From Cladocopium goreaui (Eukaryota; Sar; Dinophyceae; Suessiales; Symbiodiniaceae), in assembly GCA_947184155.2 (NCBI GenBank), contig CAMXCT020000804.1, positions 134,501 to 198,500 on the forward strand: DNA of 64,000 nt, read 5' to 3'. Positions 32,502 through 44,112 of the stretch are shown piece by piece; the first letter of the stretch is position 1, and each line of letters starts with the position of its first letter. Made by a program: the position numbers and the translations under genes. The notes under the pieces were generated by a model, which was not told where the DNA came from, did no database searches, and was given only the letters and a program-made list of their open reading frames with translations.

Positions 32502-33476
32502 TTCGTGCTAGCTGCTTTCATTGGTTCATGTGCAACTGCAAAGCTTTTGTTGTTTCCACGGCAGTATGCCTCTACATGTTTTGAAACTTTTGGAGTTGCC
32601 ATCCATATGGCAAAAACATAGCCAGGACATGAAATTTGTCTCTAAATCACAGCTGGTTTTCGTGCGCTAGGCTTCTGCCGTGGGAACTTAGGGCTTCTGG
32701 AGCAAAAACTGTCTGCGCAAGGAAAAGCTGTGCGCAAGTCCAATTTTCAAGCAATTCTTCTAGCAATCCATTTTGGTAGCATTTTGCTCCTTTTTGGAGA
32801 TCCTTCGCCAGGGATGGATTCTGTAGACTACTTTAAAGGGAAAGGGTTGGTTTTTGATAAAAAATTGCAAAATTGACTGATTTGAACCCTTTCAATTTTG
32901 TGCGCTTTCGTGCGCTGATTCTGGGCTCCATCGCGTGCGAAAAAATTAGAGGTTTTTCCTATGTTCAATCTTCGAATTTAGCGTTGGGTTGCTCACAAAC
33001 GCTTGAATGTTTTGTTGTGTGCATAGCCTTTTGCATGGTTTTTGCTAAGTTCTATTCGAGCCTGTGACGGGCCAAATTTCGTGCATTTCGTGCGGTTTCG
33101 TGCGTGGTTGTTTTAGTGCGCTTTTGAGATCTGTAGTGGCAAGCTTGGCAAAGAATTGCTTGCTTCAGCCACAAGCAGGCGCAGGTTTCTTGCCCTTGAA
33201 GTTTTCAATGTTTGGCTGCGCTGATTTGTGGTTCCAGGCAAAATTAGCTTAAAAAGGCCATTTGTGCTCAGAGGAACAGGTTGCTTAAACATTTGTTTGC
33301 CAGTGAGGGAAAGCGTTTCAAGCTTAGGTTAACTGTGCTAGGAATTGGGTTTATGCCACCTTTCCATCATGTTATGGAAAAAACAGGATTTGAGAGTTTG
33401 AAGTTCCATACTTACTCATTCCTACAAGTCTCTCATTCTCAGAGTCAGACGTTTCTCACTTCTCACCCATGTGGCC
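32502..33476. other. Intergenic DNA inside giant element with TTTCGTGCG motif cluster
   Basis: No gene seen. The motif TTTCGTGCG(C/G/T) occurs around 32657, 32906, 33078, 33087 and 33096, with related GTGCGC at 32900 and 33115. It may hold the 3' region of the large ORF and the 5' region of the methyltransferase gene. Confidence 0.4.
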
Positions 33477-35466
33477 ATGGCGGGGCGACAGAGCCGGACA
33501 TACAATCCAGACGAAGATTGGTTCACGGACCCTCTGAATCCAGATAGTGAGACAAATGCCAAAAGAAAGAGATGGAAGAAAGGATCGGTTTTGGATGTTC
33601 TGGCAAAGATGCGGCTGCCACAAGGGCCACAATCTGTCAAGGAATTATTCAACTACCCTGAGCAACTAGTTCAGGCCGCATTCTCGAAGCCTGAATGGCA
33701 GGATCGGTGTGTTGATTTGCTCCGCTGGGGCGTTGTGGAGCACAGCGACTATTCAGGGATCTTTGCAGAAAGGGAAGCCAAGCGCTTGCTTTTCATGGCT
33801 CTGGGCCAATGCAAGGGAATCCATGTGCCGCACATGGTGAGAAAGACATGTGACATAGATCCAAGTTCACAACGCGTGCTACTTCACATGTCTGAGGTAC
33901 TTGATGCTGGCGAATCTTGTGTTTTCGCTGATATCAGGGCCCAGCTTCACCCTGAAGCACAGGAATGGTGCTTAGCTGCCAGTCCCAAGCCTGAGGATTC
34001 CATCAAGGCTAAGGAGGACGCATACCAAGCAATGGCAGACTTTCTGCTGGAGAATGGGCATTGTGCAGTTGACCAGGACTGCTGCCTATGGCTTGATGTT
34101 TTTGCGTGGTCCCAGTCCATGCTTCACAAGGTTGAGATTTGGAGTTGTACAGGTTTTTCGGTTTCCCAAATCACATACATTATACATTACATCACGTGAC
34201 ACTTGGAAAGGTTTTCGGGAATTTCAAATTACAAACTATTTCACTCAAAGAGATTGCACCTTGTCCCGATTTAAGTTGAAACATTTGAGAACCCAAACTT
34301 TCATGTCAAACTGTGGTCCCCATAACTCCAGCATTTCCTGTGCTCAGAACTTTTCCCAGGGGGACAGTTGAGAGTTTGTGGGCTGCCCTCATCTGATGCA
34401 GGAGCATGCAGATTTTTGCTTGAAGCACGGCACCAACTGTGTTGTCAACAGACCTCGGACGGATCTCAACCTGTGCAACCGCCCCCAAGGCATTTTCAGC
34501 GGGTCGCTGATCGTTGGTAATGCCGGCAACTGCTGCCAGGGATGGAGCTCAGAGGGAAAGAGGGCAAGGAAAGCGCACAGCAGTCAGCATGCTTGGAATT
34601 CTTGGCTGGCTCAACGCCGTGAGTTGGCACTGAGATCGGAAGAAGACATGTTCTTCCAGGAATGCACAGAACTTTGGGATGTGGAAGGCTGTTTGGTGAA
34701 ACCCTTGGAAGATTCCCATACGGTAGTTCATACAACCGTTGGGCCTTCCACCTTGGGATGGCCAACTTCTCGTAACCGTCTCTTGTCAGCTGGCTTATCT
34801 TCCAACAGTCTTGTATGGCTTGGGCCCACAGGGGCCGATGCTGTGAAGCAAGACTTCGAGGCTGTGTTTGCAAGGTCCTGCATGCTCACTGGTAGTGTTT
34901 TCTTCCAGGAGGATGACGCAGAGCGGGCTGAATGGTATGAACGCAAGCTGAAGCAGAGATGTTTCTTTGGTTCAAAATTGCCAGAGGGTGAGAAGCTGAT
35001 GAGGAAGATTCTTACCCCAGGCCAGCTTCAACGCTTAGAAGCCTATGGCAAGCTCAGGGCAGAACACCAAGCTTTGGACGGGACATTCATTTGCGATCTT
35101 GACCATTGGCCAAACAGCCCAGGGCCAGATTTTGGACCAATGTTTCCAGTGCTTTTGAGGCATGGAACCATCCTTGACATGAACACCGGGAAGTTTGCGA
35201 TGAACCTGGACCGTTTTCTCGCTTTGGGGTTTCAAATGAGCAAGACATTGAACCACAGGTTTGAATGGCCTTTAGCCAGGTATGTCTTGTCGGCGTCTGA
35301 CAGGGAGTTGCAAGGGTTGACTGGAAATTGCCAATCAGTCCCGGCAATCTTGGCTTGGCAGCTTTATGTCTTTTGCAATACAGCCCGGTTGGAGCCCAGG
35401 TATGTGACTAGGCAGCCGTCTCCATCAGAATCGCAGGATGGAGATGAAGAAGAGGGCTCTGCTTGA
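33477..35466 (+). CDS. Cytosine-C5 DNA methyltransferase-like protein (two exons)
   Basis: Exon 1 is 33477-34130 (ATG start, MAGRQSRTYNPDEDW). Exon 2 is 34375-35466. The intron is 34131-34374 (GTTGAG...GAGAG|, phase 0/0). The join gives 581 aa. Motifs follow the order of the m5C methyltransferase family. KTCDIDPSSQRVLL (about residue 124) matches the motif II region that contacts S-adenosylmethionine. GNAGNCCQGWSSEGKR (catalytic-type Cys about 272) corresponds to motif IV PCQGFS with Pro replaced by Cys. EEDMFFQE (about 307) lies where ENV is expected. GWPTSRNRLLSAGL (about 345) matches the QxRxR motif VIII. Motif I (FxGxG) is not recognisable and the ENV motif is changed, so activity is uncertain. 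There is no PWWP, BAH or ADD domain. The tail is acidic. Gene borders fall well inside the inverted-repeat unit, implying cargo or an integral transposon gene. Confidence 0.65.
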
Positions 35467-35883
35467 CGGGATGTTTAATTCTGCGGTTCGCGCAGTTGCT
35501 TAGCTAGATGTTTTTGCCCAGTACCAATGCTGGGATGGAAAAAAGTTAGAGGCTAGAGGGATCGATTTTGTGGCTGGTTGACATCAAATATCTTGCGTCC
35601 ACGTTCTTAAGGGATCATGTTTCTGTAGATTTGCAATGCTTTGTGTGTGATGATTATGATGATGACTTTGCATGACAATTTATAGTCACGTTGTGTTGCA
35701 ACCTTCCCTTGAATATGTCAAACAGTTTGAGTCAAACACTTCCATCCTTGTCATATTATGTTATGATATCATTGACATCGGCGGTTTGCCAAAAGATGGA
35801 TGGACGTGATTCCGCAATTTTGCTGCTCAGCCTTTCTGAGACTCCTCGGCGTGATTTACTTTTCCGGTGGAGCCATTCTTGTG
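35467..35883. other. Intergenic, no gene seen
   Basis: Short T-rich spacer between the methyltransferase-like gene and the acidic protein gene. An open frame continues upstream of ATG 35884 without recognisable content. Confidence 0.35.
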
Positions 35884-36884
35884 ATGTCGAAACAGATTGA
35901 TGTTTCCCAGCGGGGTGAGCGTGTGCCAGCTGTGCCAGATGCAGCTCCCTCCGTGCCCTGGAAGAATCAAGACATGTTTAAAAGCCAGACTTGGAAACTG
36001 AAGACTGAACATCTTGAGTCCTCTATCTTTTCCTTCCTTAAAATCTTGTATAGCTTGGGTAATTGAAGATCATTCAAGTTTGAGTTTTGACTTGTGAGAC
36101 GTTTGTTTGTGGAAATTCCCATGCCGTGTGCTGAAACCCTGAGGCAGGCCAGGCGGATCCTCCATCAGCACAGTCTGAGGATCCAAGCAACAAGAGCAAG
36201 AACAAGAAGGATCCATCAGCTGAACGTTTTGTCCCCAGGTATGGAAATCTTCTCCGCATGTATTACCCCCTGCTTGACATGTTGGACAAAGCTGCTTTGC
36301 CTGATTTCGCCCCAACCGGGCAGCATAGCTACAAAGTGATCGTCCCACAGACCGAAGGGACCGTGTCAGTGAGGGTTGATCTCAGGGGTGTCATGCTCAC
36401 TGAGCACCCCAACCGGCAAAAGACTTTCCGTTTCAAGGGAGTGGATGACATTTGTCACTGTTGGGCACAGGCGTGCAACCATGGCGTTGATCTGTATTGG
36501 TTGGCGCCTCCGCCACCTCGCCGTGCTGCTGCGAAGGCTTTGCCAGGCCCAGCTGCTGCTGATGCTGGCGATCAAGAGGAAGAGGAAGTGGGGGATGTGG
36601 ACCCAGCTGTGGCCCCAGCTGGAGGTCCCCGCTTGTACGATGGTTTGCCCCCTGCGCCTGGTCCGGGATACCGCAGGGTGGAACCAGGGGATTCAAGTTC
36701 ATCTTCCTCGGAGTCTGACGGCGATGGTGGTAGTTCTGCTACTACTCGCGTCTGTGATGATGATGATGATTTCGATTTTATGCAGTGGTTGTGTGATGGG
36801 TCTGAAGAGGAAAATGAGGAGCCAGTCCCAGAGCAGGACAAAAAGAAGCTTCGTAGGTGTGGGCCGATTGTAGACTTTGAGTAA
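35884..36884 (+). CDS. Uncharacterised acidic protein (two exons)
   Basis: Exon 1 is 35884-36058 (MSKQIDVSQRGERVPAVPD...). Exon 2 is 36148-36884. The intron is 36059-36147 (GTAATT...GGCAG|, 89 bp), phase 1 at both ends; the join gives 303 aa. The middle holds a compact block (HSYKVIVPQTEGTVSVRVDL ... HCWAQACNHGVDLYWLAP) that could be a small beta-rich domain. The remainder is Ala/Pro-rich, then Ser-rich (SSSSSSESDGDGG), then very acidic (DDDDDFDFMQWL). The C-terminus is charged. No family is recognised. Co-orientation and close spacing with neighbours suggest it is part of the element. Confidence 0.5.
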
Positions 36885-37540
36885 GGCAAAAACGCTGTGA
36901 GTAGGAGAGTCCCTTGGATTGGGGGAAATCCGTTGGACCCATATGCGTTGCAGCGTGGGGGTAGCTTGCAGTTTCTATTTAGATTTTGTTTGGCACCCAT
37001 GAGGTTGGGACCATCCAACTGTGACTCTTTGGTTGCGTCCAGTCCAGCAATCATTGTGCTGGAGACTTTGAAGGCTTCAGTTTGGGTTTGAAAGGCAGCT
37101 GCGACCTGTACGCGACTAGCTATCAGACAGTTGCAAGTGAGGAAAAAAGAGGCGTGGTTTCCCAGCAGGATTCGGATTTCAGATTTCTTCATGTGAACCT
37201 TGAACTGCTTTTGGACATTGGATAGGCATGCATGATAAAAACAAGATTAAGTTGTTGCAGCATTGTTGCAGTTTGCAGTTGCATGTTTCAGTGTCAAGTG
37301 CCGTGCTGCACGTGGATTTTATTTGAGAGTTTGTTGTCTCGCAGGGCCCCTTTCCAAACGATCCAAAATGAAATGGCTTCCGAAAGCTCGTGCATTCAGA
37401 TTCAGATTGATTCAGATTGATCTCCAAGCTCCTCTGGTTCCGCCTTGCTGGTTTGATTTATTGAATGCTTGCATCACCAGTGAGCTGGTTCATTCATACC
37501 CCTCGTAGGTGTTTTGCTGCTTCAGTGCGTTTGCGCCATC
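36885..37540. other. Intergenic spacer
   Basis: No gene. GT- and T-rich, typical of the spacers in this element. Confidence 0.35.
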
Positions 37541-40196
37541 ATGGACACGCCGGCAGAGAAATCAGATCCACCTCAGAATGCTGAGCCTCCTGCTGACGAT
37601 GGCAGTGAGGGTGAGCAGGAAGCTGAGGATTGGGGTGATGAGTTCAATCAGATGGCCCCTAAGGCCAAAGCCAAAGCAGCGTCAAGAGGCAAGGGCAGAG
37701 GTAGGGGAAAGGCCAAGGCAAAGTCGAAGGCAGGTGGGGCAGGCAAGAAAAGAGAGCCTGTCACCAGCTGCATCTGCCCTGGCTGCCCATTCCCAAAATA
37801 CCCAGGGAGCCGCTTCTGTGCAACAAACGATCATAAAAAAGCCTGGGACAATATGGTGTATCAAAGAAGAAGCCGCAAGAGCCTCACGGAGAAAGAGCGA
37901 AGCGCGTTCGATGAGGCCATGAAAGATGATATGGCTGCAGGCCGTGCAGTGGAAGCCTTCGCTCGGGACAACCCTCCTGAGATGAAAAAGAAAGGCTTGG
38001 TGGACTTCGCTCAGTTCTTGCGGATCGTTGGGCAAAGGGTTGGCAAACGTGACACAAGCGGTGATGTCCCGATGACAGAACGGGCCTTTTACAAACATTG
38101 TGAGAATGTTTGGGGCTTGTCTGAGTCGGAAGCTGCTGAGTTGTGGAGGGATTATGACAGTGATCCCCAGGCTGAACGGGACAGCAAAGGGTTTCATGGA
38201 GCTTTGCGCTTGTGGATCCCGGCGCATGAAATCAAAACAAGAGAGAGAGAGCACTACGTGGACAATAGAGTTACGGAAGGATCAGATGTGATGAAGGCAC
38301 CGTCTCTGGAAGACCGTCGGATCTTGAAGGACATAGTTGGGGGCAGTTGTGGGGGTAACTTATGTGTCAGTTGTTTGGTCACTGTGTTTAAGTTCATTTT
38401 TCTTTATCAACTGATTTGTTGATAGAGTTCTTTTCTGCACCGTTGCCAGGACCACCTGCGTCGCCAAGACTTGGGCTTCCGTGATGACCATTTCCAGATC
38501 AGTTCTGATCAACATGTTGATGTGGCAATGCGAACGCCGGTCAAAGGTGCAGCTCTTGCTGAGGGCCCTGGGAATGTGAAACCTGAGGTTGAAGACAAGT
38601 TGGAAACCCCAGAGAAATCGGTCAACATGACCAGGGAAAGACCTATGTTTCACAGATCTGCAGACGCCGGGCTCCGAAAAATGAAAGCCGAGTTGTCAAA
38701 GGTCATGCAGGCAGGGGTGGCAGCCAGCGTTGCTTGGCGTGCTCACCCAAATGAGTTGAAAACTACTGACCGTGCCTTGCTTGCATTCTGTCGTGTGTTC
38801 CAATTTAGATTTGAAGCGGGACATCGATGCTTGGGCTCTCCAGAGAATCGTGCAGCTGGTCCCAGACAACTCGCTGTGTTCTGGAGACTCAGCTGCCGGG
38901 TCTGCGGGTGCCGATGAGTCAAGCTGCGCTTGGACTGATGGTATGACAGATGCACAGAAAACGAAGGTGAAGGAAGCAGTGGATGCTAGAAAGAAGCTGT
39001 CCTTTGAAGACTTTCTCAAGGAAAGCAGGACAACGCAGCAGAAGTTTTGGGATGGTGAGCAGACGGCCCTTGTACCCTTGGCTGTGCTTGAGAGCCTTGT
39101 GGAGAAGATTCTGGAAACACATGAAGTGGGAGCCTTTCTTGAGTTGAAGAAGCAATGGGCAAACGCCCAGGTGTGCATGCAAACTTTTACAAAGGGCATC
39201 AAGCAATCTGCGGATGACTTGGTGAAACATATGAAGGTGAAGGTGGCTGAAGCTGCCCGGGAGAAGAAAAGAAAGGCCGAGGATGACGCAAAGGCTCAGC
39301 TGCAGAAGATCAGAGAAGAGGCCAAAACTGCGGCTGATGCCATCAAGAAACGCAAGACTCAGCATGAGAAAGTGTGTCCAGCCCTCTTTACAGCTACCTG
39401 GGATGAACAGGCTGCTCCGAAAGTCAATGCAATTGACGATCCCGAATCACTGAAAGATGGTGATTGGGCATCTCCATGGATCATGGTCAATACCGAGAAG
39501 TCTGAGGCTGTGAAGGAATGCATTGGTGGAACTGCTTTGTCCCGGTCTTTGACATCATGGGGAGGGCAGTACAAAAAGAGTATGGCACAGGCAAAGTTGC
39601 ATCACGTGACCTACCCACTTGATGCCAAGACTGGTTTGAACGAGGTCAACGCTTTGTTCGACTTATGGATCGGAGATGACCGCAAGGTTGACATTTCAGA
39701 GGTGAAGGGCGGGTCAGCCTTCATGGAAGCTGCCTGGCTTTTTGGATGTAGTGCTGAGATGAAACATGTGGGGTTCAACACCAACCATGCAGGTCTTATC
39801 AAAGTACTTGCAGTTGGGGAGGTTCGCCATCTTCTTCTGGAGTGGCAGTCATTTGTGAAAGCCTTCCAGGAGTCCCTTGGGGATGGATCTGACGGTCTCA
39901 GCCCTGAGGACCTGTTTGAAAAATTCAAAGAAGCGGATGAGAACAAGATCATTGAGTTATGCAAGCGTGGGGCCAACATGTCGCAGTGCATTCTCAAGAA
40001 GCATGACATCCTTTTTGTTCCGACAGGATGGGTGACGGTAGAAGTTTCTTCCGATTGCACTTTGATCTATGGCTTCCGCAAGTCTGTCTTCTTGAAAGGA
40101 TCTGCTGAGGCGTACAGCACGGCCGTGAAGATTGTGAAGGGTGGTGGTGGCAAGTCCGTCACTCGGATGGAGCAAATCCTGGAGAAGTTGAAGTAG
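37541..40196 (+). CDS. Coiled-coil protein with Cys-rich N-part and cupin-like C-terminus (three exons)
   Basis: Proposed exons are 37541-38335, 38450-38738 and 38809-40196. Introns are 114 bp (GTTGGG..CCAG) and 70 bp (GTGCTC..TTTAG). Phases are 0/0 and 1/1, giving 823 aa. N-terminus: acidic, then a KAKAKAASRGKGRGRGKAKA basic patch, then CICPGCPFPKY...FCATNDHKKAW (possible zinc site). The middle is helical, with REKKRKAEDDAKAQLQKIRE a clear coiled coil (about residue 510). The last 120 residues include CILKKHDILFVPTGWVTVEV and IYGFRKSVF. The D-x-L-F-V-P-x-G-W pattern recalls the final strands of cupin/JmjC-type beta-barrels, but the usual metal ligands are not obvious. The 38739 intron is the weakest join: without it there is a frame change near 38770-38810, which could instead mean a frameshift. 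Confidence 0.5.
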
Positions 40197-41157
40197 ACTG
40201 GCCCTGGCGTTTTCTCTTTTTTTTCGGGTTTTCTGCCATGACTGCAATGCAGTCAGGGCTTCGGCGGGCTTCGGGTCGAAGTGCTTGGCAAGACTGAATT
40301 GTCGAGCTGAGAGCTTTTGGGCTCATAAACTTTTATCGCTGGGAAAACCTAGCACAGTTTGGCTCAGAAAAAATCGGGCATCGTGTTCAGCTCGAAGATT
40401 TTGGTTCGCCGTTCACCCACTATTGTTTCGACCAACTTTGCTGCAATTTGATTTGATACTCACTGCTGGCATTTTGTGCCCGCAGCTTGGATGGGATCTC
40501 ATTCAAGTCCACCCAGAGACAACTTGACCTTGAGTTTGAATCTTTTTGTTGTTATTGTTGTTCTTGTTTGGATTCCTTGAAGCTGCTTCGCAGAGAGACC
40601 GCCGTCACCATAGCATTCCTGATTTAATCTGAAGTGTGTGAGCGCACTTTTGAATGGAAAATCCAGTCTTGTTGTGATGGTTTCTTTGTTTGAAGAAATG
40701 GCTTGCGCCTTGCGCTGGGTGTGTGCAGGGTGCTTTGTTAAGCTTGCTGTTTGCCAGTCTGCCAAATTAAATTTGCGAGTGCCTTGCCAACACCGCAATT
40801 TACCACAGGCGACAGTGTTTCCTGGACCTTGTGCAGATGCCAGTCCTTTTCAACACTTTAAAACGAAAGACATACACTACCACACACATTAGGAACTTTT
40901 TTTGAAATAGGCCCCACTGCTGCCCCACCATTTTGGATTTCTTGAAAAGTTAGTGTATCTCTCCACTTTCATCTTGGTGCTTCTGGTTTGCCGCTGTTTG
41001 TCAGTCAAAGTAGCCTCTTTGCTTTCCCATCTTTTGAATTTCCCATGTTCCCTTTTCATCCTGTACCTTGAAGGCGCCCAACACAGAAAAACGATGTGGC
41101 TGTTTGATTTTCAGTGGAGCGCAAGGCTTCCAGGAATAGGAGTTCCCACAGGATCCA
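40197..41157. other. Right subterminal non-coding region of giant element
   Basis: No gene seen. It begins with a T-rich stretch just after the stop (TTTTCTCTTTTTTTTCGGG) and runs to the right terminal repeat. Confidence 0.4.
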
Positions 41158-41193
41158 CAGGGGAAAACGTGAAAATTGCTAATATATATATAT
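41158..41193 (-). repeat. Right terminal inverted repeat of giant element
   Basis: Inverse of 22502-22537: CAGGGGAAAACGTGAAAATT then GCTAATATATATATAT on the + strand. Confidence 0.7.
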
Positions 41194-42045
41194 GATTATC
41201 TTGAAACTCTGTATGTTTGTATGCACATTATATATAAATAACTTGATTCAATACATGCTTCCTAATTGTACGATTTTACGCTCCAACCAACAGATGTTGG
41301 GCATGATTATTGTTGCATATTGTTCCACCAATTGAAACACTGGGACAAAGGGTTTCAGTGACTTGCGCGTTTCAGCAAAAAATTGAAGGCGCGGGCCGTT
41401 TGGGACCCAATAGCTGACTTGTTCCCACACGGATGCACGGTTTGCAGTTTCGTGCTATCAGGAGAGGCGTGAGCGAAAAGATAGCACTAGCCCACCACCA
41501 CGCAAGGACAGATGTGATGGCTCGATGGATGAATTTTCGGGGAATGTTGGGGACGAGGTAGCAGGGCATCAATTTTTGCCATAGCTGCCGACAAACATCC
41601 AAGCCTGCTCTGAGCCAATATGAATGGCATTTCTGGATTTATGGGTGTGTCCCTAAATTAGGGCACGCCAAAATAGAGGTTTACAATCAAATATACGTGT
41701 TTGCACTATTCCTGCAAGGTGGTGCCCCATAGTTAAGTTGTTTTTTTCACTAGATTCACTATTGGGTTTGTGGATCTAATAATAATCATCATGATAATTT
41801 AATAATAAGAATATTGTTGTTAGATGGATGGCAAGCCAACAAACATATCTAGGTGCCATTCTTCCATCCCCTTTTACTTCCATGATATGTCATGACTCAT
41901 GGCACGCGTGGTTTAGTCCAGTTTGTTCAAAAAACGGGCAATTGTTTTTTGATAATAGACACATTCAAGTCATCCATTAAAAAGTTCATGGCATCCCATC
42001 TCATTTTAGGTGCTGTTTAATAGAAAGATGCACAGCCCGCTTCAG
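41194..42045. other. Intron-like host DNA
   Basis: No exon recognised. The A+T-rich host composition resumes directly outside the right inverted repeat. Confidence 0.35.
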
Positions 42046-42109
42046 GAGGAGAAGGGTCGTGGTTCCCGGCGCCAGCGAGAGGAGCGTTCAGAGGACGCCC
42101 GTGGAAGCG
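42046..42109 (+). CDS. First host exon downstream of the giant element
   Basis: CCCGCTTCAG| then EEKGRGSRRQREERSEDARG plus S, then G|GTTGAA (phase 1), or an earlier GA donor after CAGAG|GACGCC (phase 0). Arg/Glu/Ser-rich, like the exons before 22.1 kb, which argues that the transposon sits in an intron of one gene. Confidence 0.5.
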
Positions 42110-42577
42110 GTTGAAGCGTCCAAAGGCGGTTTGATGCATTTTTTGATGTTCAAGCCTCAGCAGTTTTCTGTTTGATTGCGACTGAATTTTGAACACTCAA
42201 ACGCGTCCGAGCTTTGTGAAAAATGATGTGTTTCAGCAACAGGGGTGATCATTCCAGCTGACGGCCGCATGTTTTTCAAGGGGTGTCTCAACCAGCAATC
42301 ATATGAGCGATTTTGGTTGCTTTCAGCACCAGTCATCCAGCTTGAGGAGTGCCTGATAAGCAAAGCGGGTGAAGAAACCATCAAAGACTAGCTTAAGACA
42401 TGTTAAAGGCTTGTCAAAACATGTCCAAGCCACCAAAATGGACTGAACAAGGTTTAGAACCTGCAAAATAGAATCAAGTTTTTCTTACTGACATTTCTGA
42501 CATGTTGGAAAAGTGTTCTCCAAGTTTAAACTTGAAATACCCGTAGCTAACAGCAGACCCATTCCTTCCATCAGCAG

Positions 42578-42655
42578 GATGAGGAGGAGTCGCTTGTCAA
42601 GCTCATGGCTGGGAATGACCCCCTTCAAAATGGAGCTGGGGGTCAGGGGGTTTCA
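42578..42655 (+). CDS. Host exon (DEEESLVKLMAGNDPLQNG)
   Basis: CCATCAGCAG| then DEEESLVKLMAGNDPLQNGA, then Gly-rich to about TTTCAG|GTTTCACC. Not low-complexity; perhaps a short conserved motif in an otherwise disordered protein. The 3' border is uncertain. Confidence 0.45.
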
Positions 42656-43461
42656 GGTTTCACCAAGAAGAAAGTGGATTTTCATCAGCCAAAAATTAGG
42701 AGATGAATGAATTATGATCAACAGGTTGAGTTTCTTCGGTGTACGTGAGGTTTTGACCCCCCCCCTTTATGGCGAATATCCTTCAAGAATATCAGTTCTT
42801 GTTGCTTTTGGTTGATCTAGTTTTGACATGTTTTCCCCCCCATCTGGCCCAAAAAACGCAGGTTGTCCAAATCTGTGGCTTTGAGGCTGCCAGCCATGGA
42901 TGGCCCAAAAAAAAAATGAAGCACCCTCGATTCGACTGACATTGGCGTCATGGAGAAAGCCATCAAGAAACGTGAAGAATCATCAAGAATCATCAAGATA
43001 TTGATGATGTTGTACATACCGGTACCTCGTCCCCCAACCATAAGCCACCCAAGTATGTAGGAACACAACATGAACAGATCCCCAGTCCGGTCCAACCAAA
43101 TTTCTGCAGGCCGATTGCTACCCAGATCGTCCATGCATGGCGAATGAAGCTGCACTTCCCCAAAGAAATCAAAAAAAAACGATATGTGACATGTGAGGAT
43201 ACATTTGAGCTCTAAAGGTGTATATGAATCCCTTCCTGAGAATGCCCTACAAAATGATTACGCAAGGTGGTACCCCCGAACATCGCTATCACCATGAACC
43301 CAACAGTTATATAATCTGGTGAACTAAACCAACTTAGCCATAAATTGTGACATCATGTGGCACCAAGATTTGGGAGTAATGATGGCTCACTACGCATGGC
43401 TGTGTTTTTTTCCCTTCACCAATCTCATTGGTGGCACCCAATTCTTGGGCCCTGCATCGAG
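42656..43461. other. Intron
   Basis: No exon seen. There are poly-C and poly-A runs. It ends near ATCGAG|, the acceptor of the next exon. Confidence 0.35.
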
Positions 43462-43567
43462 GCCCAAGAAGTCTCGCCGAAAGGACCGAGAGGAGGAGGG
43501 TGACAGGGACAGGGGCGACCGAGAGGAGCGACGTGGGGCAACCCAGCTGGGGCCCAGGATGGCCCAG
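43462..43567 (+). CDS. Host exon, KKSRRKDREEEGDRDRG type
   Basis: One base plus 35 codons: PKKSRRKDREEEGDRDRGDR then EERRGATQLGPRMAQ, then |GTCATC. It ends in phase 0 and matches the exon at 44113. A further open stretch at 43846-43925 (VVAKRPEQWLGGPPNPPD) after CCTGAG| may be another exon. Confidence 0.55.
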
Positions 43568-44112
43568 GTCATCCGGGATGACCGAGCACCTGGATGATAA
43601 CTTGGGGAACCATTATTTTGGGAACCCGCCAACTGTTGATAGCCAGGAACCACTATTCAGATATATGATATATTAAGCGTTATTAACCATGATTAACCAG
43701 TAATGATTAATCATCATTCACCATTGTTGACCTCTATTGATCATCATCATTCACCATTATTCACCATGATAAAGCCAGATTAACCCTTGGTCCTGTTGAG
43801 AAAGCCCTATATAACTCCACCGGGCCACCTAGCCATCGCCGCCTGAGGTGGTCGCAAAGAGGCCGGAACAGTGGCTTGGGGGGCCCCCCAACCCCCCCGA
43901 CATGGAATCAGGGGATCCTCCAGTTTTCTAGGATTTGTACAGTTTTATGTCTACAAAATCTGGAGAGGGACCCCCCCTGGATACAGTTGGGACCACTCGT
44001 ACTGAGTACAGGACGGATGCTATCACATCATTTGGGAATATTGTGGCAACATCCTGTCAAATCAGTACCATGAAATCATGTGATGTTTTTCCCAATAATT
44101 CCCATTGCACAG

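Larger units (their letters stand above)
22502..41193 (+). mobile_element. 18.7-kb DNA transposon-like unit with 36-bp TIRs
   Basis: The two ends are inverted copies: left 22502-22537 and right 41158-41193 match at 32 of 36 positions, including the TTAGC and ATTTTCACG blocks. Between them lie only + strand genes: the first part of a transposase (23021), a zinc-finger segment (24624), the second part of the transposase (28473), a methyltransferase-like gene (33477), an acidic protein (35884) and a coiled-coil/cupin-like protein (37541). Introns inside the unit all read GT...AG, while the flanking host exons often use GC or GA. The unit is less A+T-rich than its flanks and contains no family A or B element. 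Target duplication cannot be defined because both ends abut TA repeats. At this size it would be exceptionally large for a cut-and-paste element. A chance pair of inverted repeats around a gene cluster is the alternative. Confidence 0.65.
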
